Assembly: GCA_039801465.1 (NCBI GenBank)
Contig: JBDRUT010000006.1
Location: forward strand, 1-64,000
Length of the DNA stretch: 64,000 bases
Reading direction: 5' to 3'
Origin: JAOABV01 sp039801465
GTDB lineage: Bacteria; Hydrothermota; Tepidihabitantia; Tepidihabitantales; CAIPLT01
Positions within the stretch are counted from its first letter, which is position 1; every line of letters begins with the position of its first letter. The position numbers and the translations under genes were made by a program. The notes beneath the pieces were generated by a model. That model searched no databases and was not told the DNA's origin. It saw only the letters and a list, made by a program, of their open reading frames with translations. This document shows, one piece after another, positions 18,568 to 29,100 of this stretch.

Positions 18568-18992
18568 AAATGAGCAAATACATAGCCACCAATTATCGCG
18601 ATAATAATTCTTAAAAACAATAGAATGATAAATCGTGTTTTTAGTTTAATAAAAACTGATGTTTCCAGGATTTGGCTATGTGAAGTTAAAAGCATTAAAG
18701 CAATTGTTGTTACTTGATGAGGAGAAAGTTTTAACAGGGGAATCACACCGATTGCCGCATAAAGATTGATAAAATTGCCAAGAATTAATGCTAAAGCACT
18801 TTCCCCAGGTAACCCAAAATACTTCATTGCTGGTCTAAGAAAGTCGGCAAAGATTTTTAAGACCGGTGTTAAAGAAAGGATATAGACCAAGGTGTAGACT
18901 GGCAAAATTATTTTGAATAAATCTAAGAAGGTATTGATTGTCCGTTTGCTTACCGCAACAAAGAAATTATAAACCAGTGGGAAAATTTTCAA
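18564..18992 (-). CDS. Nucleoside-recognition (Gate) domain membrane protein, first of a pair
   Basis: 142 residues with a TTG start supported by a gagga ribosome site 5 bp before it. Several membrane helices are evident (FKIILPVYTLVYILSL, ALILGNFINLYAAIG, FLRIIIAIIGGYVF). The motif PGESALALILGNFINLYAAIGVI and the LLTSHSQILE segment are typical of Gate-domain proteins. It ends in TGA overlapping the next ATG. Partner of the gene ending at 18047; likely a transporter-like complex with unknown substrate. Confidence 0.8.
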   Translation of the reverse strand: MKIFPLVYNFFVAVSKRTINTFLDLFKIILPVYTLVYILSLTPVLKIFADFLRPAMKYFGLPGESALALILGNFINLYAAIGVIPLLKLSPHQVTTIALMLLTSHSQILETSVFIKLKTRFIILLFLRIIIAIIGGYVFAHL

Positions 18993-19037
18993 TAATTCCT
19001 CGTAATCTTATCTAATCAAATATTTTGTAAGCACTTA

Positions 19038-21050
19038 TTATCTGCGACTAATTGGTCTTTTTCGGTTTTTCAGGACTTCCTGGTCAAGCAGTTCTTGTTT
19101 CAGTTTTTTAATCTGGTCGCGGATTTTTGCTGCTTTCTCAAATTCCAGGTTTTCTGCAGCCTGTCGCATTGCCTGTTCTAATCGGTTTAAGATTTCGGTT
19201 TTGTCTGCTCCTTGACTAATCTCTTCAATTATATCATCACTTGCTTTTGCATCAGCAACGATTGTTGTTTTGATTACTTGACTTATTGATTTCTCAATTG
19301 ATTTGGGTGTGATTTTATGTTTTCGGTTGTATTCAAGCTGTTTTTGTCGTCTCCGTTCGGCTTCAGCCAAAGCATTTCTAATTGATTTGGTAATATTATC
19401 CGCATAAAGAATAACAACTCCAGAAACATTTCTGGCTGCTCTGCCTGCTGTTTGGATAATACTCCGTTCATCTCTTAAAAATCCTTCTTTATCCGCATCC
19501 AGAATTGCCACTAAAGACACTTCAGGTAAATCGAGTCCTTCTCGCAATAAATTAATGCCCACGAGAACATCAAATTCACCTAATCGTAGTCCCCGAAGAA
19601 TTTCAATTCTTTCAATGGCATCAATTTCTGAATGGAGATACTTTACTTTCAGCCCCATTTCCGTCAGATATTCAGCCAAATCTTCTGCCATCCGTTTAGT
19701 CAATGTCGTTACCAAGACCCGTTCTTTTCTTTCCATTCGAATTCGAATTTCTTTAATTAAATCATCAACCTGATTAGTTGTTGGTCGAACAATCATTTCT
19801 GGGTCAACTAAACCAGTTGGTCTAACAATTTGTTCAACTACCTCTCCTCCGCTCAGCCGAATTTCAAAATCGGTTGGTGTTGCTGAAGTGAAAATACATT
19901 GATTGATTAGAGACTGAAACTCGTCAAATTTTAATGGCCGGTTATCCAAGCACGAAGGTAGACGAAAGCCATGTTCAACTAAAACTTCTTTACGTGCCCG
20001 GTCACCATTATACATTCCAATTATTTGGGGAATTGTCTGATGCGACTCATCAATAACCATCAAGTAGTCTGATGGAAAATAGTCTAAAAGACAATAAGGT
20101 CGTGAGCCTGGTGGTCGTCCGGAAAGATGCCGCGAGTAATTTTCAATCCCCGGGCAATAGCCAAATTCTCGTAACATCTCAATATCAAATTTTGTTCGGG
20201 TTTTTAGTCTTTGCATTTCTAATAGTTTATTTTGGGATTGGAGTTCGGCTAATCGTTGGGAAAGTTCAGCTTCAATACTCCTGATAGCGCACTCCAACTT
20301 ATTACCACTAGTAACAAAATATTTTGCCGGATAGATGACGATGCGGTTCTTGGTTTCTAAGACTGAGCGGTTAAGAATATCAAAAATTGAGATACGCTCA
20401 ATCCTATTCGCATTAAACTCAATTCTTACACCATAATCCCGATGCGAAGGATGAATCTCAATCACATCGCCCCGCACTCGAAAACAAGATCTTTTAAGTT
20501 CCGTGTCATTACGAGAATATTGAAGATAGACCAATTTTTCAATCAGTTCATCTCGGCTGATATTTTTATCCAGACTAATTGGCAATAACGAATCCTTATA
20601 TTCTTCTGGTTCTCCTAAATTATAAATACAAGAGACCGAAGCCACAATAATAACATCTCTCCGTTCAATCAGACTTGAAGTTGCTCGTAATCGCATCTGT
20701 TCAATCTCTTCATTAATTGAAGCGTCCTTTTCAATATACAAATCCATTTCTGGCACATAGGCTTCAGGTTGATAGTAATCATAATAGGAGATAAAATACT
20801 CAACTGCGTTTTCTGGAAAGAATTGTTTGAATTCACCGTATAACTGGGCAGCCAAAGTTTTATTGTGAGAAATAACTATAACCGGCCGATTAATTTGAGC
20901 GATGACATTGGCAATTGTAAAAGTCTTTCCTGACCCAGTAACACCTAAAAGCGTCTGAAATTTTTTATTCTCTTTTAGACCTTTAACTAAAGCAGAAATT
21001 GCTGATGGCTGGTCGCCGGTTGGTTTAAATGGAGCCTTTAATTTAAACAT
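19038..21050 (-). CDS. uvrB: UvrABC excision repair protein UvrB
   Basis: 670 residues, full length. UvrB takes damaged DNA from UvrA, verifies the lesion and recruits UvrC. Seen: Walker A GVTGSGKTFT near residue 40, the beta-hairpin segment YYDYYQPEAYVP near 95, the DEAH-type box VIDESH (about 340), helicase motif VI GRAARN, and the C-terminal UVR coiled-coil domain (AAENLEFEKAAKIRDQI) that binds UvrC. It lies 45 bp downstream of nothing related; its own 5' region carries two decayed copies of its start (see separate entries). The ATG at 21050 shares a base with the stop of the nearer copy (TAATG). Confidence 0.97.
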   Translation of the reverse strand: MFKLKAPFKPTGDQPSAISALVKGLKENKKFQTLLGVTGSGKTFTIANVIAQINRPVIVISHNKTLAAQLYGEFKQFFPENAVEYFISYYDYYQPEAYVPEMDLYIEKDASINEEIEQMRLRATSSLIERRDVIIVASVSCIYNLGEPEEYKDSLLPISLDKNISRDELIEKLVYLQYSRNDTELKRSCFRVRGDVIEIHPSHRDYGVRIEFNANRIERISIFDILNRSVLETKNRIVIYPAKYFVTSGNKLECAIRSIEAELSQRLAELQSQNKLLEMQRLKTRTKFDIEMLREFGYCPGIENYSRHLSGRPPGSRPYCLLDYFPSDYLMVIDESHQTIPQIIGMYNGDRARKEVLVEHGFRLPSCLDNRPLKFDEFQSLINQCIFTSATPTDFEIRLSGGEVVEQIVRPTGLVDPEMIVRPTTNQVDDLIKEIRIRMERKERVLVTTLTKRMAEDLAEYLTEMGLKVKYLHSEIDAIERIEILRGLRLGEFDVLVGINLLREGLDLPEVSLVAILDADKEGFLRDERSIIQTAGRAARNVSGVVILYADNITKSIRNALAEAERRRQKQLEYNRKHKITPKSIEKSISQVIKTTIVADAKASDDIIEEISQGADKTEILNRLEQAMRQAAENLEFEKAAKIRDQIKKLKQELLDQEVLKNRKRPISRR

Positions 21051-21139
21051 TATTTATGTAGGTTGGTCTCAAAGTCCACCAGTTCCAGACTTAAGTGTTG
21101 ACTTATAATTCTCTTGAAAGGTACTTTCAATCTAAACAT
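21050..21139 (-). other. Upstream echo ORF of uvrB (29 codons)
   Basis: MFRLKVPFKRIISQHLSLEL... mirrors the start of UvrB, MFKLKAPFKPTGDQPSAISA, and the DNA aligns as well (atgtttagattgaaag against atgtttaaattaaagg). It ends in TAA that overlaps the uvrB ATG by one base. A likely tandem duplication of the uvrB 5' end that has drifted; it could still act as a coupled leader. Confidence 0.55.
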
Positions 21140-21167
21140 CGTTATTATTATTTATGTGAATTAAATT

Positions 21168-21200
21168 CTAACTACTCAATAGTGCTTTTAACTTAAACAT
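21168..21200 (-). other. Second, shorter upstream echo of the uvrB start
   Basis: ATG-started ORF reading MFKLKALLSS then TAG, 61 bp before the other echo. The first six codons match UvrB (MFKLKAP). Confidence 0.45.
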
Positions 21201-21217
21201 TTGTTTAGAGATTTGGC

Positions 21218-21667
21218 TTAAGTTTTCTTTTTGCCAGTTTTGTAATGATTAAATGATAATAAATTAAGTGCGGTTTTTACATCTGGCTTTCGCAATAACC
21301 TTTTATCTAACGGCATAACCATCAACTCTACTGTTGCCGCAACCTTTGCCGAAAACAGATGTCCGCTATAAGTATTAAAATTATTCGGACTAATTGTGCA
21401 ATGGATATGGAGTATTGGCTCTTCATCTAAATAAGCAATATTACCGATGATTGAAGCAAACTCATAATCTTCCGGAAAAAATCGTTTGTGATAATTTTTC
21501 TTTATCGGGTCATAATATCCCAGCGTAATTTCCTTGCCCGCACCAAGTCCGAAAAGAAACGCACCTTTAATCTTTTTCTGTTTAGTAAAATCTTTGAGTT
21601 CAGCAATTATATCTTCATTTACTTCCAATTTCAAAACATAGCCGTTTTTTACTTTCAAAATATCCAT
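21218..21667 (-). CDS. PPC/PCC (DUF296) domain protein
   Basis: 149 residues, the length of bacterial single-domain PPC proteins. Seen: GAFLFGLGAGKEITLGYY near 35-53, the metal-binding HIHCTIS (residues about 86-92) and a second conserved His in YSGHLFSA, and the typical late AATVELMVMP. Archaeal and bacterial members form trimers and some bind zinc; the plant domain occurs in AT-hook proteins. The physiological role in bacteria is not known. A promoter TTGACA (21702-21697), 17 bp, TAAATT (21679-21674) is followed after 6 bp by the ATG, implying a leaderless message. Confidence 0.88.
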   Translation of the reverse strand: MDILKVKNGYVLKLEVNEDIIAELKDFTKQKKIKGAFLFGLGAGKEITLGYYDPIKKNYHKRFFPEDYEFASIIGNIAYLDEEPILHIHCTISPNNFNTYSGHLFSAKVAATVELMVMPLDKRLLRKPDVKTALNLLSFNHYKTGKKKT

Positions 21668-22033
21668 AAATAAAATTTACTACAGATAGAAATGATTGTC
21701 AATACTACCGATTTAAGAATACTGCAAAAGTCATTTTTCACTAATGACCGAAACGTTCTTCTATTTAATAAATAACCGTATCGGATTAACCATTAAATTT
21801 TCTTATATCTTCTGTGCCTTCAGTGGCAAAAAAATAGACTGCCAATTTATCATACTGAGCATAAATTCAAAACGCAAAACTTAAAATCAAAATGACAGAA
21901 TAAAATACAAAGAGAATAATACATTTTGCTATCTTTGAACCTTTGAACTCTGTCACATTTGAACCTCTTTCTGTCTTCAGATTTGTCATTAAAAATCTTG
22001 ACTATTAAATAATTCTAAATTATACTTTTTACT
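21668..22033. promoter_or_regulatory. Divergent intergenic region with two leaderless-type promoters
   Basis: Minus strand: TTGACA-17-TAAATT-6 bp-ATG for the PPC gene. Plus strand: TTGACT (21998-22003), 17 bp, TATACT (22021-22026), 7 bp, ATG (22034). Between them lie degenerate pieces (tttgaacctttgaac near 21935) related to the repeats at 7690-8040. Confidence 0.65.
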
Positions 22034-25000
22034 ATGAAAATAAAAATAATAAGAACATATTTTCTTTGGTTAATATTATTCTTAGGAATTTTTATCCATT
22101 TATCCGCTCTTTCCGTTACAATATCAAAATCTGCAACGACATCTTTTACCGATTTAACTATCCCAGTTCCCAAAAATCTCTCTTTTAATCAAAGTATCAC
22201 TGAATATGAAAATGAGTTAGCTTCTACTTCTCGGATTTCATATCTCACGCACCATCTATCTCCGCTTATCCTATCTGGTTCTGGTTTAGACACACTGCGT
22301 AATCATGACGGTACTCCGAGCAGTTATTTTACAAACGATTCTATATATTTTGCAACGCGATTAACAATGCCAACCTTAACTGCATCTCAATGCACAGTAA
22401 AAGCAATTCGCTTTGGCCTGTACCGTCTTGCAAGTTCTGCACCAGCACCTTGTAGTTTGATAATTTGGCGTGACACAATTGTAAATGGTATTCACCAGCC
22501 GGGCCAATCTGTGTTCAAATATATGTATACAATTGGTAGTTGGCAGGCCGGATACTGGACTTGGTTTATTTTAATATTCACCAGTTCTAATATCGTATTC
22601 GATCCGGGAGAAAATTTTTGGATTGGCATTTTTTGTTTAACTTCGGATGTCTATCAACTCATTGATGGCTCAGTAAATTCAGATACAACCAGAAATGCTC
22701 GAAAAATCCCTAATCAATCCTGGACATATTATAATCGTGATTTTTTACAAGAAGCAGTAGTAAGTTATACGCCATTAGATAACAATATTGGCACAGAACA
22801 GATTCTTGATGTTGATAAAGTCCAAAGAAGCGATACTTCTATAATTATTAAGGCCAAAATTAGAAATTTTGGCAGAAATACCTTATCTCCAGGGATTCCT
22901 GTGATTTTACAAATTACCGGAAGTGAAACTTATATGGATACAGAATATACCCAGACTTCTCTTATTCGCAATGGAACTGAAATTATTAATTTTTACCCTG
23001 TTTGGACTGTTCCCAATATATCTGGAGATTATCAAATAAAAGTTTGGACTGAGCTGAGTGGAGACTCAATACCAGATAATGACACCGCTCAGCTCTCAAT
23101 GTTTGTGTATACTCATGGCTACCGACAGTCTTTTGCTCAAACTGATTTCCCGCCTGCAGGTTGGACCATATATAATTTTAATGGTGGCAACCAATGGATA
23201 CGAGATACCTTAAATGCTTATTATACAAAGCCTGCTGGTGTACGAATTGTTTATGACCAATATCCTTATTGGCCCAACAATGACTGGCTGATAAGTCCGC
23301 GTGTTGCCTGCGCTCCGAATGACTCAATAATCTTTTGGTATCGTGCGGCTTCATCCAGTTGGTATGAAACCTTATTGGTCCGTGTCTCGTCAGTAAATAA
23401 TCTTGATACTGCTAATTTTATTTTATTAGAAAGAATCGTTACAAATAATACCAATTGGCAACGAAAAGTAATCCAACTAAATCTATCTGATAGTACAAAT
23501 TTATATATCGCATTCCATTATCGTTGTTTTGATAAATATTGGATTGGTTTAGATGATATTATTTTGCCGGAACCGATTCCCCATTACGATTTCTTTGCCG
23601 AAAGAATCGATGCACCGAATTTACCCATCATTATTGATTCTATCTATTCACCAAAGGCGACTTTCCGAAATAATAGCATTAATACCGGTGCAAGCGATGT
23701 TTGGGTTTTCTATCAAATAGCAGGTAGTATAATCAATTATTTAGATTCAGCCGAAGTTCTTTCCTTAGAAGAAGGAGAAATTTGCACAATTACTTTTAAC
23801 CCATTTAATCCAACTGATTTTGATACGGTTACAATAAGAACTTGGACAATAAACCCAAATGACCAGAACCCTGCAAATGATACCTTGATAAGAACCGCAG
23901 TCATTGCTCCTAAATATCAAACTATTCCTTATACCGCGAATTTCAATGAAAATTGGGGACCTTATGGTGACAATCCACCTTTTGGCGGTTGGCGAATAAT
24001 CGCTGGCGGCACAGAAAATCCTGAGACTTGGAATACTAATGACTGGTATCGTGATACTTGCCGGTATGGTTCTAATATCAGAACTATTGCCAAAATCTTT
24101 TTCAGCCCTAGAGAAAATCATAATGACCGTTTAATTTCACCTCGATTGAATTGCTCTAATCCTGGAATTTATAATCTTTCTTATTGGCATTGGTATCGGG
24201 ATTGGGAACCACAAAGACGAGATTCAGGTGTTGTAATGATAAGTAATAATGGCGGTTTGACCTGGACAAGAATTGCTCAATATACCAATGTCACTGACTC
24301 AGGTAGAAAGGTACATAATATCTCAGCTTATGCTTCAGGCAAACCCGATGTTCGAATATGTTTTCTCTATGGTGCATTCGATGAATACTGGTGGTATATT
24401 GATGACTTTTCTGTATCCTGGTATCCGCTTGGTCCTTCGCTAATCTATCCAACCAATAGACTGGAAACATTAGCAGTTACAATTCCATTTACATGGCATT
24501 CAGTTGTTGGTGCCAGTATCTATGAAATACAGATTGCCCGCGACTCATTGTTCCAAATTGCCTATTTTGTTAATACAACAACTGATACAACCTATGAATT
24601 ATCCATGCCCGGTGGAACCTATTATTGGCGTGTAAGAGCCGGTCTGCCTTACGGTCCAACATCTGAACCCAGAAAATTAACTGTAATCTCTCCACCACAA
24701 CCGATCTTTGGCTGGTATCAACTTAAAGATATTCCATTAGGAACCAGTGGCAAAAATGTCAAAGACGGTGGATGTTTAGTATATTGTCCATTAGATTCTT
24801 GTATTTATGTGTTAAAAGGCAATAACACTAAAGAATTCTTTGCCTACCGGATTAAAGATTCTACTTGGTTAGATAAGCCAGAAATACCGTTTGCGTATCT
24901 TGGCATAGAACCAAAAGCCAGAAAAGTGAAAAAAGGTGCCTCAATGTGCTTTGGTGATACATTGATTTACGCAGTCAAAGGTAACAATGCGGATGAGTTC

Positions 25001-26080
25001 TGGGTCTATAACCCTAAAACAAATACCTGGACTCAAAAGAAATCAATTCCTGGTGGGTGTGGAAAAGATGGTACAGGCTTAACATATGTTTCCTCTCTAA
25101 CTAAAAAATCTTTCAAACTATTAGAAGATTTACAAATACAAGACAATAATAAACTAAATAAACAAGAAGAGACTTCATATGTATATCTATTAAAGGGTTC
25201 CAATAAACAATATGAGTTTTACGCTTACGCTGTTGAATATGATACCTGGATCAAAAAACCGAATGCACCTTCTGGTCCTTATAATAAATTATTCAAGGCT
25301 GGCTCGGCAATTGTTTTTGACGGTAATTCTCGGATTTACGCACTCAAGGGATGCTCAAAGATAAACGAGTTTTATTACTATGATATTTTCGGAGATTCCT
25401 GGTCTTATCGGCCTGGTGATAGTTTACTTGATACAATTCCCCAAAAGGCATTCTGGGATGTAAATAAAAAGACCAAAGTAAAAGCCGGTGGTTCATTAAC
25501 CGCGCTCAATAACTCAATCTATGCAATCAAAGGTGGCGGAGTCAACGAATTTTGGAAGTACACTCTTAGTGATAAAAAAGGAGTCTGGACCTTACTTGAT
25601 ACCATAAGAAGATTAAATAAAAACAGCGTTCCCAAAGCAGGGGCTGGATTAACTGCGAGCGCATCCAAAATCTATCTGCAAAAAGGTAATAATACGCGAG
25701 AATTCTGGAATTATGTTCCTTATGCGGACAAAAGTATCTTTTCGGAAAATACCAATATAATTTGTACTTCACCAGCAATTCAAGAGAAAACTTCGGTTTC
25801 AGTCGCAAACTTTTTACTTGATGTTAAACCTAATCCCTGTAATATTTCCACAAATATCTATTGTAATCTTCCACATACAAGTAAAATTTCAATAAAACTT
25901 TATGACCGAACCGGTTCGCTTAACCAAGTAGTTAAAGAATTAAAACTCACATCGGGTAACCATCAAATACCTTTATTCTTGAAAAATATTTCTGCTGGTG
26001 TCTATTTTGTTGTAATCGATTATCAAGCGTTAAATAGTGGATTGACCGGTAGAAAAGTATTAAAAATAGTTAAAGAATAA
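22034..26080 (+). CDS. Secreted multi-domain propeller protein with T9SS sorting domain
   Basis: 1,348 residues. Signal peptide about 1-25. The first third has a beta region (FTNDSIYFATRLT) followed by a CARDB-like segment and two cleaved-adhesin/choice-of-anchor-J-like jelly-rolls (FPPAGWTIYNFNGGNQW with NDWLISPRV near 410; FGGWRIIAGG with NDRLISPRL near 655). Next come an FN3-like module (TIPFTWHSVVGASIYEIQIA), a Kelch-like region of KGNNTKEFFAY units, and a T9SS C-terminal domain (NPCNISTNIYC, ISIKLYDRTG, AGVYFVVID). The propeller is related to those at 1-1139, 8386-14259 and 39574-43434. The ATG lies 7 bp after a TATACT box. Likely surface or secreted; substrate unknown. Confidence 0.88.
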   Translation: MKIKIIRTYFLWLILFLGIFIHLSALSVTISKSATTSFTDLTIPVPKNLSFNQSITEYENELASTSRISYLTHHLSPLILSGSGLDTLRNHDGTPSSYFTNDSIYFATRLTMPTLTASQCTVKAIRFGLYRLASSAPAPCSLIIWRDTIVNGIHQPGQSVFKYMYTIGSWQAGYWTWFILIFTSSNIVFDPGENFWIGIFCLTSDVYQLIDGSVNSDTTRNARKIPNQSWTYYNRDFLQEAVVSYTPLDNNIGTEQILDVDKVQRSDTSIIIKAKIRNFGRNTLSPGIPVILQITGSETYMDTEYTQTSLIRNGTEIINFYPVWTVPNISGDYQIKVWTELSGDSIPDNDTAQLSMFVYTHGYRQSFAQTDFPPAGWTIYNFNGGNQWIRDTLNAYYTKPAGVRIVYDQYPYWPNNDWLISPRVACAPNDSIIFWYRAASSSWYETLLVRVSSVNNLDTANFILLERIVTNNTNWQRKVIQLNLSDSTNLYIAFHYRCFDKYWIGLDDIILPEPIPHYDFFAERIDAPNLPIIIDSIYSPKATFRNNSINTGASDVWVFYQIAGSIINYLDSAEVLSLEEGEICTITFNPFNPTDFDTVTIRTWTINPNDQNPANDTLIRTAVIAPKYQTIPYTANFNENWGPYGDNPPFGGWRIIAGGTENPETWNTNDWYRDTCRYGSNIRTIAKIFFSPRENHNDRLISPRLNCSNPGIYNLSYWHWYRDWEPQRRDSGVVMISNNGGLTWTRIAQYTNVTDSGRKVHNISAYASGKPDVRICFLYGAFDEYWWYIDDFSVSWYPLGPSLIYPTNRLETLAVTIPFTWHSVVGASIYEIQIARDSLFQIAYFVNTTTDTTYELSMPGGTYYWRVRAGLPYGPTSEPRKLTVISPPQPIFGWYQLKDIPLGTSGKNVKDGGCLVYCPLDSCIYVLKGNNTKEFFAYRIKDSTWLDKPEIPFAYLGIEPKARKVKKGASMCFGDTLIYAVKGNNADEFWVYNPKTNTWTQKKSIPGGCGKDGTGLTYVSSLTKKSFKLLEDLQIQDNNKLNKQEETSYVYLLKGSNKQYEFYAYAVEYDTWIKKPNAPSGPYNKLFKAGSAIVFDGNSRIYALKGCSKINEFYYYDIFGDSWSYRPGDSLLDTIPQKAFWDVNKKTKVKAGGSLTALNNSIYAIKGGGVNEFWKYTLSDKKGVWTLLDTIRRLNKNSVPKAGAGLTASASKIYLQKGNNTREFWNYVPYADKSIFSENTNIICTSPAIQEKTSVSVANFLLDVKPNPCNISTNIYCNLPHTSKISIKLYDRTGSLNQVVKELKLTSGNHQIPLFLKNISAGVYFVVIDYQALNSGLTGRKVLKIVKE

Positions 26081-26143
26081 TCTAAGAATCCTATTTCTAT
26101 TCAACTTCAGTACGCCAATATTTCTTAAGTCCAAGCGTTGTTC

Positions 26144-26179
26144 TTGAAGGATAGCCAAAAAGTTAGTATAATCTAATTC
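26144..26179 (+). promoter_or_regulatory. Leaderless-type promoter of the DUF4175-like gene
   Basis: TTGAAG (26144-26149), 17-bp spacer, TATAAT (26167-26172), then 7 bp to the ATG at 26180. No ribosome site is present. Confidence 0.65.
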
Positions 26180-29100
26180 ATGGAATTATATATTCGCATT
26201 AGACAAATATATCGTCAATTTATAACGAATCATATCATTTTTTCGGTATTAGTCTTTATTTCATTATTGACGCTACTATTAATATCCATCACTGGATTTT
26301 TCATAAACCGATTAATTTTATCGGTCTTGATATTAATTCCATTATATTTTTTGTATTCACTATATCACTACTCGTTTCTCAAAATAGCCCAAAAGATTGA
26401 ACAAACATTTCCTGAAATAAAAAATAAATTAATACCGGCGCTTCAACTTTTCGAGTATCAGAAGAAACTCTCCAATCAAAAAGAAAATTATTCTTCAGAA
26501 CTTATTACTGCAGCGATTGAACAAGTTAACACTATAATCAAAAATTTACCTTTGCATACACTCATCAATTATAAGAAGACTCGCTATATTTTGGTCGTCT
26601 CAATTATATTAGTTTTAGTGCTATTAGGATTTGCTTTGTTACGACCAACCAATTTTCGGTTTGGCTGGAATTTAGCATTTACTCCTTCAAAAGCACCAAT
26701 TTCTTTTAAGATAATCCCGGGAAACACGATTGTAAACAAAGATAGTATAATTAATATAAACTTTAAGATTATCGCACCAATTAGAAATTTATCCGCAACG
26801 ATTTATGCTAAAGGGTTGAAATATTCTGGCCAAGAATCATTATCTGTAAATATTAAGGCTGATAAGGAATTTTCTTATTATTTTATCATTAAGTCAGCAC
26901 TGGGTGTTCCCATAAAAAGAAGTTCCACTTATCAAATTAAACTTTTTGAGCCAATTGAAATTACCGATTTAATCTTTACTTACAATTATCCATCATATAC
27001 TAAACTCCCTTCCACTCGGAATCGTAGTCAGGAGATAAATGTTTTGTTAGGTACAGAAGTAACTTTTCAAGGAACTGCAACCAGCTCGCTAATATCTGGG
27101 TATCGAATCAACGCATCAGGTAAAATTGAAACCCTTAGCATAAAAGATAAAGAATTTTATGGTCATTTTACGATTACAAATCAAGATTCATTTCAGATTA
27201 TGCTTAAAGGTGCTCAAGAAACTCAAGGCAAATCTTCCTGGTATCATATTGTACCACGAAGAGATGAATTCCCTTTTGTTAGAATCTTTTCTCCTGGTCG
27301 CGATATTGATGTCCCAGCGAATATGCAAGTTTTTCTTGGAATGTATGGCATTGATGATTTTGGCATAAACCGTTTTTACTTATATTGGTTCAAATCGACC
27401 AGTAATGACACTGCGCGGTTTTTAGTAAAATCGAGTTTTGGCAGAAATGAAGATACTGCCTACTATTTATGGGATTTGAATAAAATCACTTTTCTGCCGG
27501 GCGATGAAATAAATTATTATGCTGTGATTTATGATAACGACGCAATCTTAGGAAACAAATCCAGTCGCAGTGAAATTTATACTATAAGATTTCCTACTCT
27601 TAATGAAATCTATTCGCAAGTTACAGAAAAGACCCAGTCAACGATTGAAAAACTATCTCCGCTCACTAAAACCGAAGAAAGAATCTTCCAACAACTCGAA
27701 AAGATAACGGATAAATTAAAAGAATATCGTTCTTTAGATTGGGAAGAAAAGTCTTCCCTATCTGAAATAATAGCTGAAAAGCAAAAATTAATTTCTGAGA
27801 TTAAAGCATTGCAAGATGAAATCAGTAATGCAATCTCTAATCTTTATCAGGGATTAATGATTGATAAAGAGACTGTGGAAAAGCTACAGGAAATCAGTAA
27901 AATCCTTTCGGAAATTATCCCGCAAGACATAAAAGAAAAATTACAAAATTTAGCCGAACAAGTTTTACAAAAGAACCCTGATTGGCAAAAATCATTAGAA
28001 CAACTAAAACTATCCACCGAAGAAATGAGGCAAGCATTATCCCGTGCCTTGGAATTATTAAAAAATCTGCAAAAAGAAGCACTCTTAAAGTCATTAGTCC
28101 GTAAAGCCGAAGAGATATTCAAACAACAATCGCAACTCCACAATCGTATTGACGGTGAAAAACCATCGAACCTGATTCAACCTCAGACACAAATCGGTGA
28201 AGAAATTAATGCTCTTCAAAACCAGATAAGTGAATTGAGCAATACCTTTGATGATAGTCTCCTTCAAGCACAACTTGCGGAAATCAGCCAAGAACTCAAT
28301 CAAATGCAGTTACCCTCGCAAGTAAATGCCATTACTCAGAGTCTATCCCAAAATCAAAAGGGTCAAGCCAAGAAAAGTTCTCAAGAATTATTGCAAGACT
28401 TAAAACGATTAAAAGACCTCCTGCAAGAGTTAGCCGATAAATATAAACAAAATCAGCAAATGGCAATTATGGAAAGTTTATTGAAAAATGCCCTCAGCCT
28501 AAATCAACTTTCGCAGGAACAAGAACAAATTATTAATCAATCCAATCAATCTATAAGTCCAAATCTGGTGCTAGGCCAGATGCGCTTAGTTGAAGCAACC
28601 CGTGTTGTAGCCGAAAGTATTGCCAGTCTCACGGAAAAATCTATTTTAATCCCCAATGACTGGACCAAAGATTTGGTGAAAACATTTACTCTAATGGAAC
28701 AAGCATCAACATTAATTGAAGATGCTCTACATAATAACGCTCGTATTACCCAAGCACAAAATCTTCAAAAGGAAGCTATAAGTCAGATTGATAAAGTTAC
28801 TCTACAGATTCTGCAATTTTTAGCTAAAGGACAAATGGAAGGTGGTTTTAGTGGAGGCTTTGAAAGTCTCTTACAAGCTTTATCACAACTCACGGCTGAA
28901 CAGATGATGCTTGGGCAACAAATGGGAGGTATGATTCCTTTGCCCGTACCCGGTGGTTTATCTCAAGAACAACTTTCCCAATTGCAGAGAATGTTATCAA
29001 TGCAAAGTCAATTGCGCTCAGCACTTGAACAGTTATTACAAGATATTAATACTGGAAAATATAGTGAAATGCCCGGGTTAACCGGAAGTGTTGAAGGTGC

